Origin: Tillandsia leiboldiana | Taxonomy: Eukaryota > Streptophyta > Magnoliopsida > Poales > Bromeliaceae | Direction of reading: 5' to 3' | Length of the DNA stretch: 64,000 nucleotides | Assembly (NCBI GenBank): GCA_029204045.2 | Contig: CM055062.1 | Coordinates: 11,006,814 to 11,070,813 of the forward strand | Shown here: positions 1 to 12,900 of the stretch, one piece after another | Numbering within the stretch: position 1 is the stretch's first letter | Layout of the letters: the number at the start of each line of letters is the position of its first letter | Notes under the pieces: model-generated | The model's database searches: none | What the model saw: only the letters and a program-made list of their open reading frames with translations | What the model was told of the DNA's origin: nothing | Program-made: the position numbers and the translations under genes

Positions 1-1535
1 CCTGGCAAGCCAATCCATGGCAAGCACCACATCAAACTCCTTGATAGGAATAACCACCAAATCCCCCGGGCAGACTCGTCTTCCCAACATCACCGGACAG
101 GAAGGGATAAAAGAATCAGCATCAATGGGTGACCCCGGGGTTAGGATCGTCAGTGCTCTAGGAAGGGGGCTCTCCTCAAATCCGTGGGTACGAGCAAAGG
201 TACGTGATATGTAGGAATGGGATGCTCCAGTATAAAATAATGTTCTAGCTCGAATGTCGAAGAGTAAAGTAATACCTGCAACCACGTCCTACGGTGGATT
301 CGCTCCCTGCTGTGCCAAAGAGTAGACTCTCCCACCAGACGGTTGCGGTGCCCTCTCTTCACGTCGTGGTGTCGAAGGGCATCCGGTCGATACTGAAGGA
401 GACCTCCCACGTCCATGGTGCTGCGGTGATGGTGTAGAGGCCACCGACGTTGCCGTCACCGGGTTCAGAGGGCAATTGGATCTGAAATGCCCCTACTTGC
501 CACACCGGAAACAATGGTCGTGCCTCTGGGTATAAGCTGTCACCATGTGCGCCCCGCCACAGATAATGCAAGGCCAGTCCCCCGGCTTCTATCGAGCCTC
601 TAGGTACAAGCTGTCACCATGTGCGCCCCGCCACAGATAATGCAAGGCCGGTCCCCCGGCTTCTGTCTGCTCGACTGTGTGTTCCTTCCCTTCTGCTGCG
701 ACCGAGGATACTTGGGTGGTCAGCCGCCACCGGTCTGTCCACCTCCAGGATAAGTCTGAGATCGTTTCTTGTCCCTGTTGTGGTCAAAACCCTCCTGCCG
801 GGCACGGGTAACCACCTCCCCACGCTCCACCAAAGTGGCCATGTCGACCACTTGTTGAAAAGTCTTCAAATTAGTTGAATGTACCAGCCAGAAAATGTCA
901 CTCCTCAAACCATCCACGAAAAGACAGGCCTTATGAGACTCGTCCCTAATGACGAAGGGCACGCAATTAGCCAGTCCCACAAACTCGCGCTGATACTCCA
1001 TCACAGCATGGTTTCTTTGCTTGATGTTCTTCATATCATCCTCCAGCTATTGCTTGATGCTGTCGGAAAAGAAAGCCCCAAACAGTATCTCCCAAAAAGT
1101 AGTGCAAGAAGGAAAGGCAGTGCCACTGAAAGGAGTAGGTCGCATTGTCTTCCACTATATACGGGCGGTTCCCTCAAGAAAGTGTACTTCCAAGGGAACC
1201 TGCTCGTTCTCCTCCATCAGTAGGTCCTCAAAAATCTTCTCCATCGTGTCCACCCACTTCTCTATGACCCATGGGTCAGTCGTCTCTCCCTCGAAAACTG
1301 GCGGGTTGTACTTTCGAAACTCCGCCAAATTAGCCCTAATCCTTGCCCGCTCCGTGTGCAAAGTAGGATCCTCTCCAGCGACGGTAGTGGACAAGGTAGG
1401 GGAGGGTACTGCCATGGTCTCCCTCACAGGGTCCCCGGCAGTACCCCCCAGCGTAGGTCCCGGGGCCGCAAGCTATGGAGCATCCGAGGGTACCATCGCC
1501 TGAGCCTGCGACACCCCCGCTGTAGTAGTCTAAGT
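1..1535 (-). pseudogene. G0 gypsy gag-protease remnant (left part)
   Basis: Decayed gag and start of the protease of the outermost Ty3/gypsy element, read right to left. Retrotransposon gag core is visible at about 1155-1427 (FRKYNPPVFEG, then WVIEKWVDTMEKIFEDL) and continues in another frame at 720-1034 (HAVMEYQREFVGLANCVP). A CCHC zinc knuckle lies near 490-580, with a stop just after CFRCGK. An aspartic protease follows: LFYTGASHS near 220-235, and FDVVLAMDWLAR at about 3-40. The family motif is DTGAS, so the catalytic Asp reads Tyr here. Several frames are needed to follow the protein. The gag N-terminus is at 46110-46371, separated by the copia insertion. RT, RNase H and integrase would lie left of the window. 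It is related to, but distinct from, the E3 gag. Confidence 0.85.
521..668. repeat. 74-bp tandem duplication in G0 zinc-knuckle region
   Basis: Two adjacent 74-bp copies (521-594 and 595-668) differ at a few bases; both contain AAGCTGTCACCATGTGCGCC. Since 74 is not a multiple of three, the duplication shifts the gag frame and doubles part of the zinc-knuckle coding segment. It is private damage to this G0 copy. Confidence 0.8.
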
Positions 1536-2070
1536 TGTGGGTTATGGGATATATGGATCTGAAAAGGAGAAAAACCACCTAGAGGGGGGGTGAATAGGTG
1601 TAAACAATAAACACACCAAATCATTGCGTAGAAATAACCCAATGCGGAAAATAAATAAAGTACGCAAGATTTATATGGAAAACTCCGTCACAGGAGTAAA
1701 AAACCACGAGACTGATAACACGGCGAAATCCACTAGAATTAAAACATGTACAAGGTGATTTACCGTAAACCTACGACTCAACCTTTTCCATACGCTCCTA
1801 GTTGATCTTCTCCGCTCGCTCCACGACGCGCCTCGAATCCACGATTAGCGTCCAACTTTGAATCCACGAAGTCCAATGTCGAATCCACGACGTCCAATCG
1901 AATCCACGGTCTTCACCAATGTAGTACGTATCGATCACACGAACGTACCTCGCTCCGAATCCACGAGAGCGGTAGCACCTTGAATCCACAAGGACATGCG
2001 AATCCACACGCTGTTTTTAAAATCGTTGATTGTTGGTGATAAAAATCCGCCGAATACTTAGATCAAAGAT
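1536..2070 (-). repeat. Copia 3' LTR, segment 1 of 3
   Basis: Matches 44849-45380 of the intact 5' LTR with scattered substitutions. Starts TGTGGGTTATGGG on the plus strand. Interrupted at 2070 by G1, which duplicated AAGAT. The three segments together (535 + 410 + 309 bp without duplicated targets) give 1254 bp against 1256 bp for the 5' LTR. Confidence 0.93.
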
Positions 2071-5000
2071 TGTCACGCCCCGGAACCCGGGCTCGCCAAC
2101 AGATCCGCCGTGCACACGGGATTTCCCGAGTACACGAAGCGCTGGTAACCTGCTCAGATATCGGATGTACAATAAAAGAGCATAATACAGAGCTGAAATA
2201 GAAGAACCACATAGTATCTCAGACTGGAACTAAAAATAAACTGTAATATGTACAATAATCTCCCAGCTCACCAAAATAATACAACCAGCTGGCGAAAGCC
2301 AGACTCAAAATAAAAGGAGAATACCACAGTCTGAGTGAAGGGTACAGCGTCTATCTACAGCTCTCAGTCTCCCAGGAGACCTATCTATTCAGCGATCCCC
2401 TTACCTCGATCAGCTGCCGATGGCCTAGCAGCTCCCGCAGACGACTCTGCAAAATAAAGGAGAAGAAAGGGACAGGAAAACAATAATGGGGGGTGAGAAC
2501 TACCAGATAAACCAGCAGCCTCCCCTAGTGGGTAAAACCTCAACTCTGACGCACCCACTAGGACTACTAGAGGCAAAAGGAAAAAGGGGAAGTGGTAAGA
2601 TACATAAGATGCTGAAATAGGAAAACTACCACTACTATGCTGTCAAAACTGTATGCATGCATCAGAAATAGTATCAGTCCAAATAAACCCAATCTAGTCA
2701 CCAGTGACAACTGGTACTGCCTGCTCAGCGGAATCTGCACACAAGGCTCGAAACCGCGGGATCGGCCCGCACGGCTCGCATCCCAAAATAAGTATCAGAC
2801 CGGCACACAAGGCTGGGTCCGAGAAAGCACACCTCCGGAGTGGCACTCGAGGGGAGCGACCCACACGAGTAAAGTATCTCTGTCATCAGTATCACAAGTA
2901 TCTTTGTAGCACATGTCTCGCCAGTATCACAATATAGCAGGACTGGATCATAACTATGATCAAAGTGGGAAACTCCATCCACTACAGAAACCCAACCCCT
3001 AGCTGATGCAATAAACCAGACCCAACCCCAATCTGATACAAGGATAAACATCTGGTGAACCGCCTACTGTCCGCGGTCACCGCAATACCCCACAAATCCA
3101 CAATCTAATGCAATCTCGACTACACTATCCCAAACCCCTGCTCATACTTGAGCAACACGCATCTGGATGCAAAGGACAACAATGAAACATGTACAAATCC
3201 CAGGATGATAGTGTAGTAATAAATAGTGGCTAACCGGATGAGCAAGAAAGCATGCAATTATTTAAAAGCTGTAGAAAAGTGTCAAATATTATTTTAAAAA
3301 GATTGATTGTTATAAAAGTTATTCGCACAGTGTCCCAATATAAGTCATCATATAATTTGTGGGGTTATATTAAATTTTAGAAGAGTTCGTCCCAGCTGTT
3401 CTCATCAATTGTCCTGTTAGTTGTCCTGTTAGTTGTCCTGTTAGTAGTCCTGTTAGTTGTCCTGTTAGTAGTCCTGTTAGTTGTCCCAATGGTTCTCATC
3501 AATTGTCATATTAGTTTGTCCCAATTGTTCTCATCAATTGTCATATTACTTTGTCCCAATTGTTCTCATTAATTGTCATATTAGTTTGTCCCAATTGTTC
3601 TCATCAATTAAATTTTAGGGGAGTTCCAGTAATCCCAGTGAGCTTGTCAAAAATGAGGTAAGCAACAACCGCCCACCTCGAGCAGCTCAAACTACACCCC
3701 AGGTAGTCTCCTGGTTGTCCACAGTCCTCAAATCCTGCAAATCAACGCTCCCGGTATAAATGCAAATCCCAAAAAGCACAATATTTGCTGTTTTTCAAAC
3801 AGCACAGGAAAAGAGGAGTTTTTCACCTCTATACATTGCTCAGGAAAATCCAGAAAAATTACGGTTGCGTTCCTCGCGAAGAGTAGATCAAAATCGACTC
3901 TTTAAACACCTCGATCTGATGCTCCTACGCCAAGATAAAAATCGGAGAAGTTGACACTATCCAGAAATTTCCACAGCAAAAAAAAGGGGTCAAAGAGACC
4001 TCGGGAAACATGCCAAAAGTGCGAAATGGAGCAAAGTGATTAACACGGAAATTGAAGCCTTACCTCTTAGGAACGCGCTTCCGCAAAAATCGTCCAAAAA
4101 TTCCTCCTGGTTAGCCCACAGGGAATTTTCGACTGAACTGCGATGGGAAATGGGCCTAAAAAAAAAACCGTCGCAGTGCGCCGCGTCGCAGATAACTCAC
4201 TAACGGTATCTTCAAAAATTCTAAAATCTCTAGGAGAGAGAGAGGAGAGAGAGAGGAAGAAATCTTGTAGAGGGCTCAGATTTTAATTCTCTCTCTAAGG
4301 GCTCGGAAACCAAGGTGGGAATGAGAGGGGAGTGGGGACCTCTATTTATAATGGCCCAAGAGAATATTCGGGCTCCACACGGGATCCAGATCCGAACAGG
4401 AAACACCGAAATTGGCCAACCAGGGTGCGCCAAGTGTCCACATAACAGGGAACAGCCTGTGCAAGGCCAATCAAAAACTGCCACGTGTCCACGTGGTGCA
4501 CGTGGTTGCTCCGCGCTCCGGGTTTTCCGGATCCTGTCAGCCAATAGGGGAGCGCCACGTGTCACCTTCCCACGTGTTTCTAGAAGCCGGCCAACCAATC
4601 GGGAGCCACCACGTGGCACGGGGGGGGGTATTCGGTGCTCCCGGTGCACGCCACGCCCATGGACCGCGCACCCGCGCCCCCTGCCCGCGCCTGCCCGCGC
4701 TGCCCGCGCCGCGCGCCGTCGCCCTCTGCCGCTGTGCCGCCGCTGCGCCGCTGCCCGTCGCCGCCCGCCGCCGCTCGCCGGTCGCCGGAACAGTAATTCC
4801 GGCGGCCGGAGTTACTATTCCGGTGTGAACAGTACCGTGGTGCCAAAAAATTAAAGTAAATATACCGTTTCGATCGTTTTCGCGCGCTGAGTCCAAATAC
4901 GACGTCCATTTCGCCAAATTCTCATCCGAAATTTTGCCGAAAGCTCCCGGAAAATTCCATTTGCTCCGATTTTCGCACAGAGTCTATATTAAATGTCCAA

Positions 5001-5091
5001 TTTCGATTCTACAAGCTCTGTTTCACCGAATAAGCTCCCCGCAGTCACTGTTTAACGTTGCACAGTTCATGCGGGAGTCTGGATCATCACA
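2071..5091 (-). repeat. G1 3' LTR (3021 bp)
   Basis: Direct repeat of 9922-12954. Ends TGTCACGCCCCG and GGATCATCACA on the plus strand (TG...CA). Contains a 12-bp tandem repeat (3409-3480), a 35-bp repeat (3481-3609), a GA microsatellite (about 4230-4260), a G-box/CCAAT-rich stretch (4430-4620) and a very GC-rich stretch (4640-4790). Carries no gene; the open frames in it are by-products of composition. Confidence 0.95.
3409..3609. repeat. 12-bp and 35-bp tandem repeats in G1 3' LTR
   Basis: Six units of TTGTCCTGTTAG (or TAGTCCTGTTAG) at 3409-3480, then about 3.7 units of a 35-bp repeat beginning TTTGTCCCAATTGTTCTC to 3609. The 5' LTR has seven 12-bp units (11259-11342), and G3 has a shorter related array at 58578-58680. 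Confidence 0.9.
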
Positions 5092-5107
5092 TCCTCCCCC
5101 ACTAAAA
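5092..5107 (-). other. G1 polypurine tract
   Basis: On the minus strand TTTTAGTGGGGGAGGA directly abuts the 3' LTR. This is the plus-strand primer site for reverse transcription. The same tract occurs in G2 (17088-17103) and, almost identically, in G3 (57085-57100). Confidence 0.9.
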
Positions 5108-5143
5108 GAGTTTCGTCCTCGAAACGAGACTAAACAATAATCC

Positions 5144-8100
5144 TCAGTCCGATGTCTCAAATAAGTAGGGGTGGGCATCCCTCATCTCCGACTCGAGCTC
5201 CCATGTAGCCTCGCGCTCGTCATGATTGCTCCAATGGATCTTCACATAGGGGATGGCTCGACTGCGCAATTCTTTCACTTCTCGATCCAGAATTCGCAGT
5301 GGGCGTTCTTCATACCTCAAATCCTCGCTGATCTCAAGCGGTGTGAAGTCGATGACGTGCGATGGGTCGAAGATATACTTTCTCAAAGTAGAAACATGAA
5401 ATACATCATGGACACCAGCAAGCCTTGGAGGAAGTGCGAGTCGGTAGGCAACTGGCCCGATACGCCCCAATACCTCAAAGGGTCCAATATATCGGGGGCT
5501 AAGTTTCCCACGAATGCCGAACCTCCTGATTCCTTTGGACGGCGAGACTTTCAGGAATACATGATCTCCAACCTGAAATTCTAAGTCTCGTCGCCGAACA
5601 TCGGCATAGCTCCTCTGTCGGCTTTGGGCGGTCTGAAGATGCTTTCGAATCACTCGGACCTTCTCCTCTGCCTCTAATAATACATCTGGTCCCAAGGTCC
5701 GCCTCTCGCCCACATCACTCCAATAAAGTGGTGACTGACACTTGCGTCCATACAACGCTTCAAACGGAGCCATCTGAATGCTCGCTTGAAAACTGTTGTT
5801 GTATGCGAATTCAGCCAAAGATAAATGTCAAATCCACCCTCCGCCGAAATCCAGGACGCAAGCCCTCAACATGTCCTCCAGGATTTGTATCGTCCGCTCC
5901 GACTGCCCATCAGTCTGCGGATGAAAAGCTGTACTGAACCTGAGTTCAGTCCCCAAGGCTGTTTGCAAACTCTTCCAGAAATGCGAAACAAACCTCGGGT
6001 CTCTATCTGATACTATGGAGGCTGGTACTCCATGTAATCTTACTATCTCATCTAGATAAAGCCGGGCTAGTCGCTCAAGTGGCCACGTAGTCTGCATGGG
6101 CAGAAAGTGCGCCGACTTGGTAAGTCGATCTACAACTACCCAGATAGCATCAGCTCCTCCCTGTGCCCTAGGTAGTCCGACCACGAAATCCATCGTAATA
6201 TGGTCCCATTTCCACTCGGGGATTGGGAGACTCTGTAACTTGCCAGCTGGCACTCGATGCTCAGCTTTCACCTGCTGACAAGTTAAACACTGGGCCACAA
6301 ATCTCCCAATATCCCTTTTCATGCCTTTCCACCAGAAGTGTGCCTTGAGGTCCTTATACATCTTAGTCGCACCAGGATGTAGGGTATAAGGTGTATAATG
6401 GGCCTCTCGCAATATCTGTTCTCTAATCTCCACATCTATTGGCACACATGCTCGGTTCCTGTACCTCAGTACTCCCGAGGCATCTACCGTAAAGTCCCCC
6501 GACTGATTACTCGAAATCTGATCTCTAATCCTGGCCAAGTAGGGGTCCTCACTCTGTTTCTCCCTGATCCTGTCCAGCAGAGTGGGCTGCAAGACTAAAG
6601 ATGTCAGTCTAGCAGTGACCCCAGGGGACACAACCTCTATCTCGAGTCGTCTCATCTCCTCTAATAGCGGTGCCTGGTCTGTGATCACCATAGACAAACT
6701 TTGCACCGCCCTCCTACTCAAGGCATCAGCGACCACATTAGCCTTGCCTGGGTGGTAGAGAATATCTACATCATAGTCCTTTAATAGCTCTAACCACCTG
6801 CGTTGCCTCAAATTCAACTCCTACTGCGTGAACAGGTATTTTAGGCTCTTGTGGTCCGTGTAGATTTCACAATGCTCCCCATATAGATAATGACGCCAAA
6901 GCTTCAGTGCAAACACTACAGCAGCAAGCTCCAAGTCATGGGTAGGGTAATTTTTCTCATATTCTTTGAGTTGTCTTGATGCATATGCAATTACCCTCCC
7001 TTCCTGCATCAACACACATCCGAGTCCACTGTGTGATGCATCGCTGTAGATCACATATCCTTTTCCCATAACAGGAAGGGAAAGGATAGGAGCGGTCATC
7101 AGTTTATTCTTCAGCTCCTCAAAGCTCTTTTGACAGTCCTCACTCCAGATAAACTTCACTCCCTTACGCGTCAAGCGAGTGAGGGGTGTGGAGAGCTTCG
7201 CAAAGCCTTCCACAAACCGACGATAATACCCAGCTAAACCCATAAAACTACGCACCTCAGAAACCGTCGTCGGTCGGGGCCAATCACGGACTGCCTCAAT
7301 CTTTGCTGGGTCCACCGCCACACCTGCAGCGGAAATCACATGGCCCAAGAAGACTACCTCCCGAAGCCAAAATTCGCACTTTGCCAGTTTGGCAAACAAC
7401 TTCTTTTCTCGTAGAAGTTGCAGCACAATCCTCAAGTGCTCCTCATGCTCCGCATCACTTCGGGAGTAGACCAAGATATCATCAATGAACACAACCACGA
7501 ACCGGTCTAAGTATAGCCGGAAGATCCGGTTCATCAAATCCATGAACGCGGCAGGGGCATTAGTTAGCCCAAAAGGCATAACTGTAAATTCATAATGCCC
7601 ATACCGTGATCTAAATGCCGTTTTCGGAATATCCCCGGCCTTCACCTTCAACTGGTGGTAACCGGACTGCAAATCTATCTTAGAGAAGACACAAGACCCT
7701 TGCAGCTGATCAAAAAGATCATCGATGCGCGGCAAAGGGTACTTGTTCTTGATGGTCACTTTGTTTAATTCCCTATAGTCCACACACAATCGAAGTGACC
7801 CATCCTTCTTTTTCACGAATAGCACCGGCGCTCCCCAAGGCGACACGCTCGGCCTAATAAAGCCCTTATCTATTAAATCCTGAAGTTGCGCCTTAAGCTC
7901 TCGCAACTCAGCCGGTGCCATCCGGTAAGGAGCCTTTGAGATTGGCGCAGTTCCTGGAACTACGTCAATCACGAACTCAATCTCCCTATCTGGCGGCATG
8001 CTAGTCAACTCAGGTGGGAAAACATCCGGGAACTCACGGGCAATAGGGATATCCCCGAGTCCCGGCTCCGACGTAGGCCCCTCAACCACACTAGCCAAAA

Positions 8101-9652
8101 AGGCTACACACCCTCGATGGATCATTTGCCTCGCTCGGGAAGTCGAGACCATAGAGGCAAAGAAAGCACTCTGACATCCTCGATATACCAACATTTCCTG
8201 GCCTGGCTCTCTAAAAGTGACAGTTCTTGCGGCACAGTCAATAGTCGCAAAATACCTAGCCAGCCAGTCCATCCCTAAAACCACATCAAAGTCCCTTAGC
8301 TGTCTTAAGACCAACAGGTCTGCTGGCATAATCCAGGACTCGATTTGCATCGGGCAGGACCAACAATATTCCTCCACGTGCAAGGTGTGATCGAGAATCT
8401 GAACCTTTAGTGCACGTGGCAAAAGTCCTACCTCTAACCCATGTAATGATGCAAATGATTTACTAATAAAAGAATGCGATGCTCCAGTGTCAAATAAAGT
8501 ACGAGTCCTAACGCCAGAAACTAAGGTGATACCTGCCACCACATGATCTGCGGCTGAAGAGTCCTCTACCTGTGCAGCATACACTCGCCCACTCTGAGCT
8601 GGAGGGCGATAATCCGTGGGATGGGAAGAAGATGGCCTGCCTGCTGGCGCATATGGCCGCTGAGCCGTCGACCGTTGCTGTGATGAAGATGGAGCCGATG
8701 CTGAGGAAGGAGTGGCAGGGGCCGAAAAGGGGCACGAAGCTTTAATGTGTCCGGGCTGCCCACATCCATAGCAGCGACCCCACCGCTGGTCGCAGGTGTT
8801 GGAAAAATGCTGACCTCTGCAGAAAATACAATTGCCGGGGGGCCGTGCCTGTCGTGATTGCTGTTGAGACTGCCGCTGTCGCTGAGGCTGCCGCTGCGAC
8901 CCACGCTGCGACGACTGCGACCTCTGCTGCTGCTGCCGCTGCTGGGGCCTCTGGGACCCACCAGGCCCTCGTCGCTCAGACCGTCCTTGGCCGGGGAACT
9001 GTGGCTGCGGCGGTCGTGGCGGCCTCCACGAACTAGTTTGTCCCCCAACCTCCGATGCCGGTCGCTTTGCCCCCGGGATCACTACGAGAGCTGGAGCTAC
9101 CTCCCCTATCACTACCTCCCCGCACTCAACGTAGAGTGCCTACTCTATCGAAGCTTCCAAAGTCTGCAACCTACGCGAACGAACTAACTGAAAAAGGTCT
9201 CGGTACAACCCTCGCTCGAACATATAGATCCGGTGCGCCTCATCCCTGGCCACGTTCGGTACACTTGCCAACAACTGATTGAAATTGGCAATGTACTCGT
9301 GTACGGGCCGATTTCCTTGGCGGAGGTTTCTCAACTGTTCCTCCAACCTCTGCCGGACGCTTTCCGGGAAGAAAGCCCGAAGAAGGAGATTGCGGAATTC
9401 CGCCCTGGTCAGGAGCTGAGCCCCAGGCGGACCAGCCGGTCGGACACGCCGCCACCAAGCTTCGGCGTTGTGTTCCAAAAAGTTCATCGCTAATACCACC
9501 TGATATCGCTCCTCGATAAACAATGTCTCAAAACGTCGCTCCATCGCCGTGATCCACGACTCTGCCTCCCACGGCTCTGCGTTCTGCCCCAAAAAATAGG
9601 GCGGGTCGATCCCTCTTCTCTCGCGGAGGCATCCTACCACAAGAAACCACAC
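5144..9652 (-). pseudogene. G1 gag-pol polyprotein, three in-frame stops
   Basis: One frame encodes gag, protease, RT, RNase H, integrase and a chromodomain-like tail, but stops interrupt it at 9140-9142, 6821-6823 and 5828-5830. Compared with G3, the first is CAG to TAG, the second AAG to TAG, and the last CGA to TGA. Order: gag core (9180-9640); Gln/Arg-rich linker; a CX2C...CCHC knuckle (CYGCGQPGHIKASC, about 8740-8790); protease LFDTGASHSFIS (near 8470-8505); RT with FSKIDLQSGYHQ and VVFIDDILVYS (7460-7700); RNase H with YSDASHSGLG (about 7040); integrase with a zinc-binding HHCC region (6290-6410), a DDE core including VVVDRLTKSAHF (about 6110) and SERTIQILEDM, and a C-terminal EATWELESEM tail (about 5180). 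Catalytic residues look intact apart from the stops. The gag N-terminus is missing. Confidence 0.93.
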
Positions 9653-9901
9653 TCAGTATCATAACCCCACACGACCAAATCTGGCGAAAGTCAAAGACAT
9701 CCCCATATTTCTGTGACTTTATGTTGTCTGCAGCCAACATAACGGTTCACCAGAAATTGGGCATGTCGATCCCTCTTCTCTCACTGGAAGAGCCAAACAA
9801 TAAATCAACGACTTACGCAAATATCACGTCTCTCATGCCCTATCATCCTAGGGTCTGCCAAAAGTCTAGGGTTTTCTAAGTCCCAACTGACCTATCCCTA
9901 A
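9653..9901 (-). other. G1 leader between primer site and gag
   Basis: Only about 250 bp separate gag from the primer site, and the usual N-terminal gag region is absent. GTCGATCCCTCTTCTCTC occurs at about 9605 and again near 9765, bounding a possible deletion or duplication. The leader is closely similar to that of G2 (about 19083-19323), although the two LTRs differ. It contains the palindromic-loop hairpin at 9719-9742. Confidence 0.75.
9719..9742 (-). promoter_or_regulatory. Leader hairpin with palindromic loop (candidate dimerisation signal), G1
   Basis: An 8-bp perfect inverted repeat (TTATGTTG and CAACATAA) encloses an 8-base loop holding the palindrome CTGCAG. It lies about 160 bases downstream of the primer site in the minus-strand transcript. 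Retroviral dimerisation signals have this shape and place, so the role is inferred by analogy. Confidence 0.45.
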
Positions 9902-9913
9902 GCTCTGATACCA
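9902..9913 (-). other. G1 primer-binding site (tRNA-iMet)
   Basis: The minus strand reads TGGTATCAGAGC, complementary to the 3' end of initiator tRNA-Met. It lies 8 bases from the end of the 5' LTR. Confidence 0.93.
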
Positions 9914-9921
9914 ACTTAATC

Positions 9922-12900
9922 TGTCACGCCCCGGAACCCGGGCTCGCCAACAGATCTGCCGTGCACACGGGATTTCCCGAGTACACGAAGCGCTGGTAAC
10001 CTGCTCAGATATCGGATGTACAATAAAAGAGCATAATACAGAGCTGAAATAGAAGAACCACATAATATCTCAGACTGGAACTAAAAATAAACTGTAATAT
10101 GTACAATAATCTCCCAGCTCACCAAAATAATACAACCAGCTGGCGAAAGCCAGACTCAAAACAAAAGGAGAATACCACAGTCTGAGTGAAGGGTACAGCG
10201 TCTATCTACAGCTCTCAGTCTCCCAGGAGACCTATCTATTCAGCGATCCCCTTACCTCGATCAGCTGCCGATGGCCTAGCAGCTCCCGCAGACGACTCTG
10301 CAAAATAAAGGAGAAGAAAGGGACAGGAAAACAATAATGGGGGGTGAGAACTACCAGATAAACCAGCAGCCTCCCCTAGTGGGTAAAACCTCAACTCTGA
10401 CGCACCCACTAGGACTACTAGAGGCAAAAGGAAAAAGGGGAAGTGGTAAGATACATAAGATGCTGAAACAGGAAAACTACCACTACTATGCTGTCAAAAC
10501 TGTATGCATGCATCAGAAATAGTATCAGTCCAAATAAACCCAATCTAGTCACCAGTGACAACTGGTACTGCCTGCTCAGCGGAATCTGCACACAAGGCTC
10601 GAAACCGCGGGATCGGCCCGCACGGCTCGCATCCCAAAATAAGTATCAGACCGGCACACAAGGCTGGGTCCGAGAAAGCACACCTCCGGAGTGGCACTCG
10701 AGGGGAGCGACCCACACGAGTAAAGTATCTCTGTCATCAGTATCACAAGTATCTCTGTAGCACATGTCTCGCCAGTATCACAATATAGCAGGACTGGATC
10801 ATAACTATGATCAAAGTGGGAAACTCCATCCACTACAGAAACCCAACCCCTAGCTGATGCAATAAACCAGACTCAACCCCAATCTGATATAAGGATAAAC
10901 ATCTGGTGAACCGCCTACTGTCCGCGGTCACCGCAATACCCCACAAATCCACAATCTAATGCAATCTCGACTACACTATCCAAACCCCTGCTCATACTTG
11001 AGCAACACGCATCTGGATGCAAAGGACAACAATGAAACATGTACAAATCCCAGGATGATAGTGTAGCAATAAATAGTGGCTAACCGGATGAGCAAGAAAG
11101 CATGCAATTATTTAAAAGCTGTAGAAAAGTGTCAAATATTATTTTAAAAAGATTGATTGTTATAAAAGTTATTCGCACAGTGTCCCAATATAAGTCATCA
11201 TATAATTTGTGGGGTTATATTAAATTTTAGGAGAGTTCGTCCCAGCGGTTCTCATCAATTGTCCTGTTAGTTGTCCTGTTAGTTGTCCTGTTAGTTGTCC
11301 TGTTAGTAGTCCTGTTAGTTGTCCTGTTAGTAGTCCTGTTAGTTGTCCCAATGGTTCTCATCAATTGTCATATTAATTTGTCCCAATTGTTCTCATCAAT
11401 TGTCATATTAGTTTGTCCCAATTGTTCTCATCAATTGTCATATTAGTTTGTCCCAATTGTTCTCATCAATTAAATTTTAGGGGAGTTCCAGTAATCCCAG
11501 TGAGCTTGTCAAAAATGAGGTAAGCAACAACCGCCCACCTCGAGCAGCTCAAACTACACCCCAGGTAGTCTCCTGGTTGTCCACAGTCCTCAAATCCTGC
11601 AAATCAACGCTCCCGGTATAAATGCAAATCCCAAAAAGCACAATATTTGCTGTTTTTCAAACAGCACAGGAATAGAGGTGTTTTTCACCTCTATACAGTG
11701 CTTAGGAAAATCCAGAAAAATTACGGTTGCATTCCTCGCGAAGAGTAGATCAAAATCGACTCTTTAAACACCTCGATCTGATGCTCCTACGCAAAGATAA
11801 AAATCGGAGAAGTTGACACTGTCCAGAAATTTCCACAGCAAAAAAAAGGGGTCAAAGAGACCTCGGGAAACATGCCAAAAGTGCGAAATGGAGCAATGTG
11901 ATTAACACGGAAATTGAAGCCTTACCTCTTAGGAACGCGCTTCCGCAAAAATCGTCCAAAAATTCCTCCTGGTTAGCCCACAGGGAATTTTCGACTGAAC
12001 TGCGACGGGAAATGGGCCTAAAAAGAAAACCGTCGCAGTGCGCCGCGTCGCAGATAACTCACTAACGGTATCTTCAAAAATTCTAAAATCTCTAGGAGAG
12101 AGAGAGGAGAGAGAGAGGAAGAAATCTTGTAGAGGGCTCAGATTTTAATTCTCTCTCTAAGGGTTCGGAAACCAAGGTGGGAATGAGAGGGGAGTGGGGA
12201 CCTCTATTTATAATGGCCCAAGAGAATATTCGGGCTCCACACGGGATCCAGATCCGAACAGGAAACACCGAAATTGGCGAACCAGGGTGCGCCAAGTGTC
12301 CACATAACAGGGAACAGCCTGTGCAAGCCCAATCAAAAACTGCCACGTGTCTACGTGGTGCACGTGGTTGCTCCGCTCTCCGGGTTTTCCGGATCCTGTC
12401 AGCCAATAGGGGAGCGCCACGTGTCACCTTCCCACGAGTTTCTAGAAGCCGGCCAACCAATCGGGAGCCGCCACGTGGCACGGAGGGGGTATTCGGTGCT
12501 CCCGGTGCACGCCAGGCCCATGGACCGCGCACCCGCGCCCCCTGCCCGCGCCTGCCCGCGCTGCCCGCGCCGCGCGCCGCCGCCCTCTGCCGCTGTGCCG
12601 CCGCTGCCCGCCGCCGTGCGCCGCCGCCTGCCGCCGCTCGCTGGTCGCCGGAACAGTAATTCCGGCGGCCGGAGTTACTGTTCCGGCGTGAACAGTACCG
12701 TGGTGCCAAAAAATTAAAGTAAATATACCGTTTCGATCGTTTTCGCGCGCTGAGTCCAAATACGACGTCCATTTCGCCAAATTCTCATCCGAAATTTTGC
12801 CAAAAGCTCCCGGAAAATTCCATTTGCTCCGATTTTCGCGCAGAGTCTATATTAAATGTCCAATTTCGATTCTACAAGCTCTGTTTCACCAAATAAGCTC

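Noticed and set aside
4230..4917. Open frames of 139, 179 and 126 residues in the G1 LTR
   Set aside because: GC-rich LTR by-products, present with frame changes in the other LTR at 12092-12780.
9902..9913. tRNA gene hits at the GGTATCAGAGC sites
   Set aside because: These are 12-13-base primer-binding sites beside LTRs without a tRNA fold.
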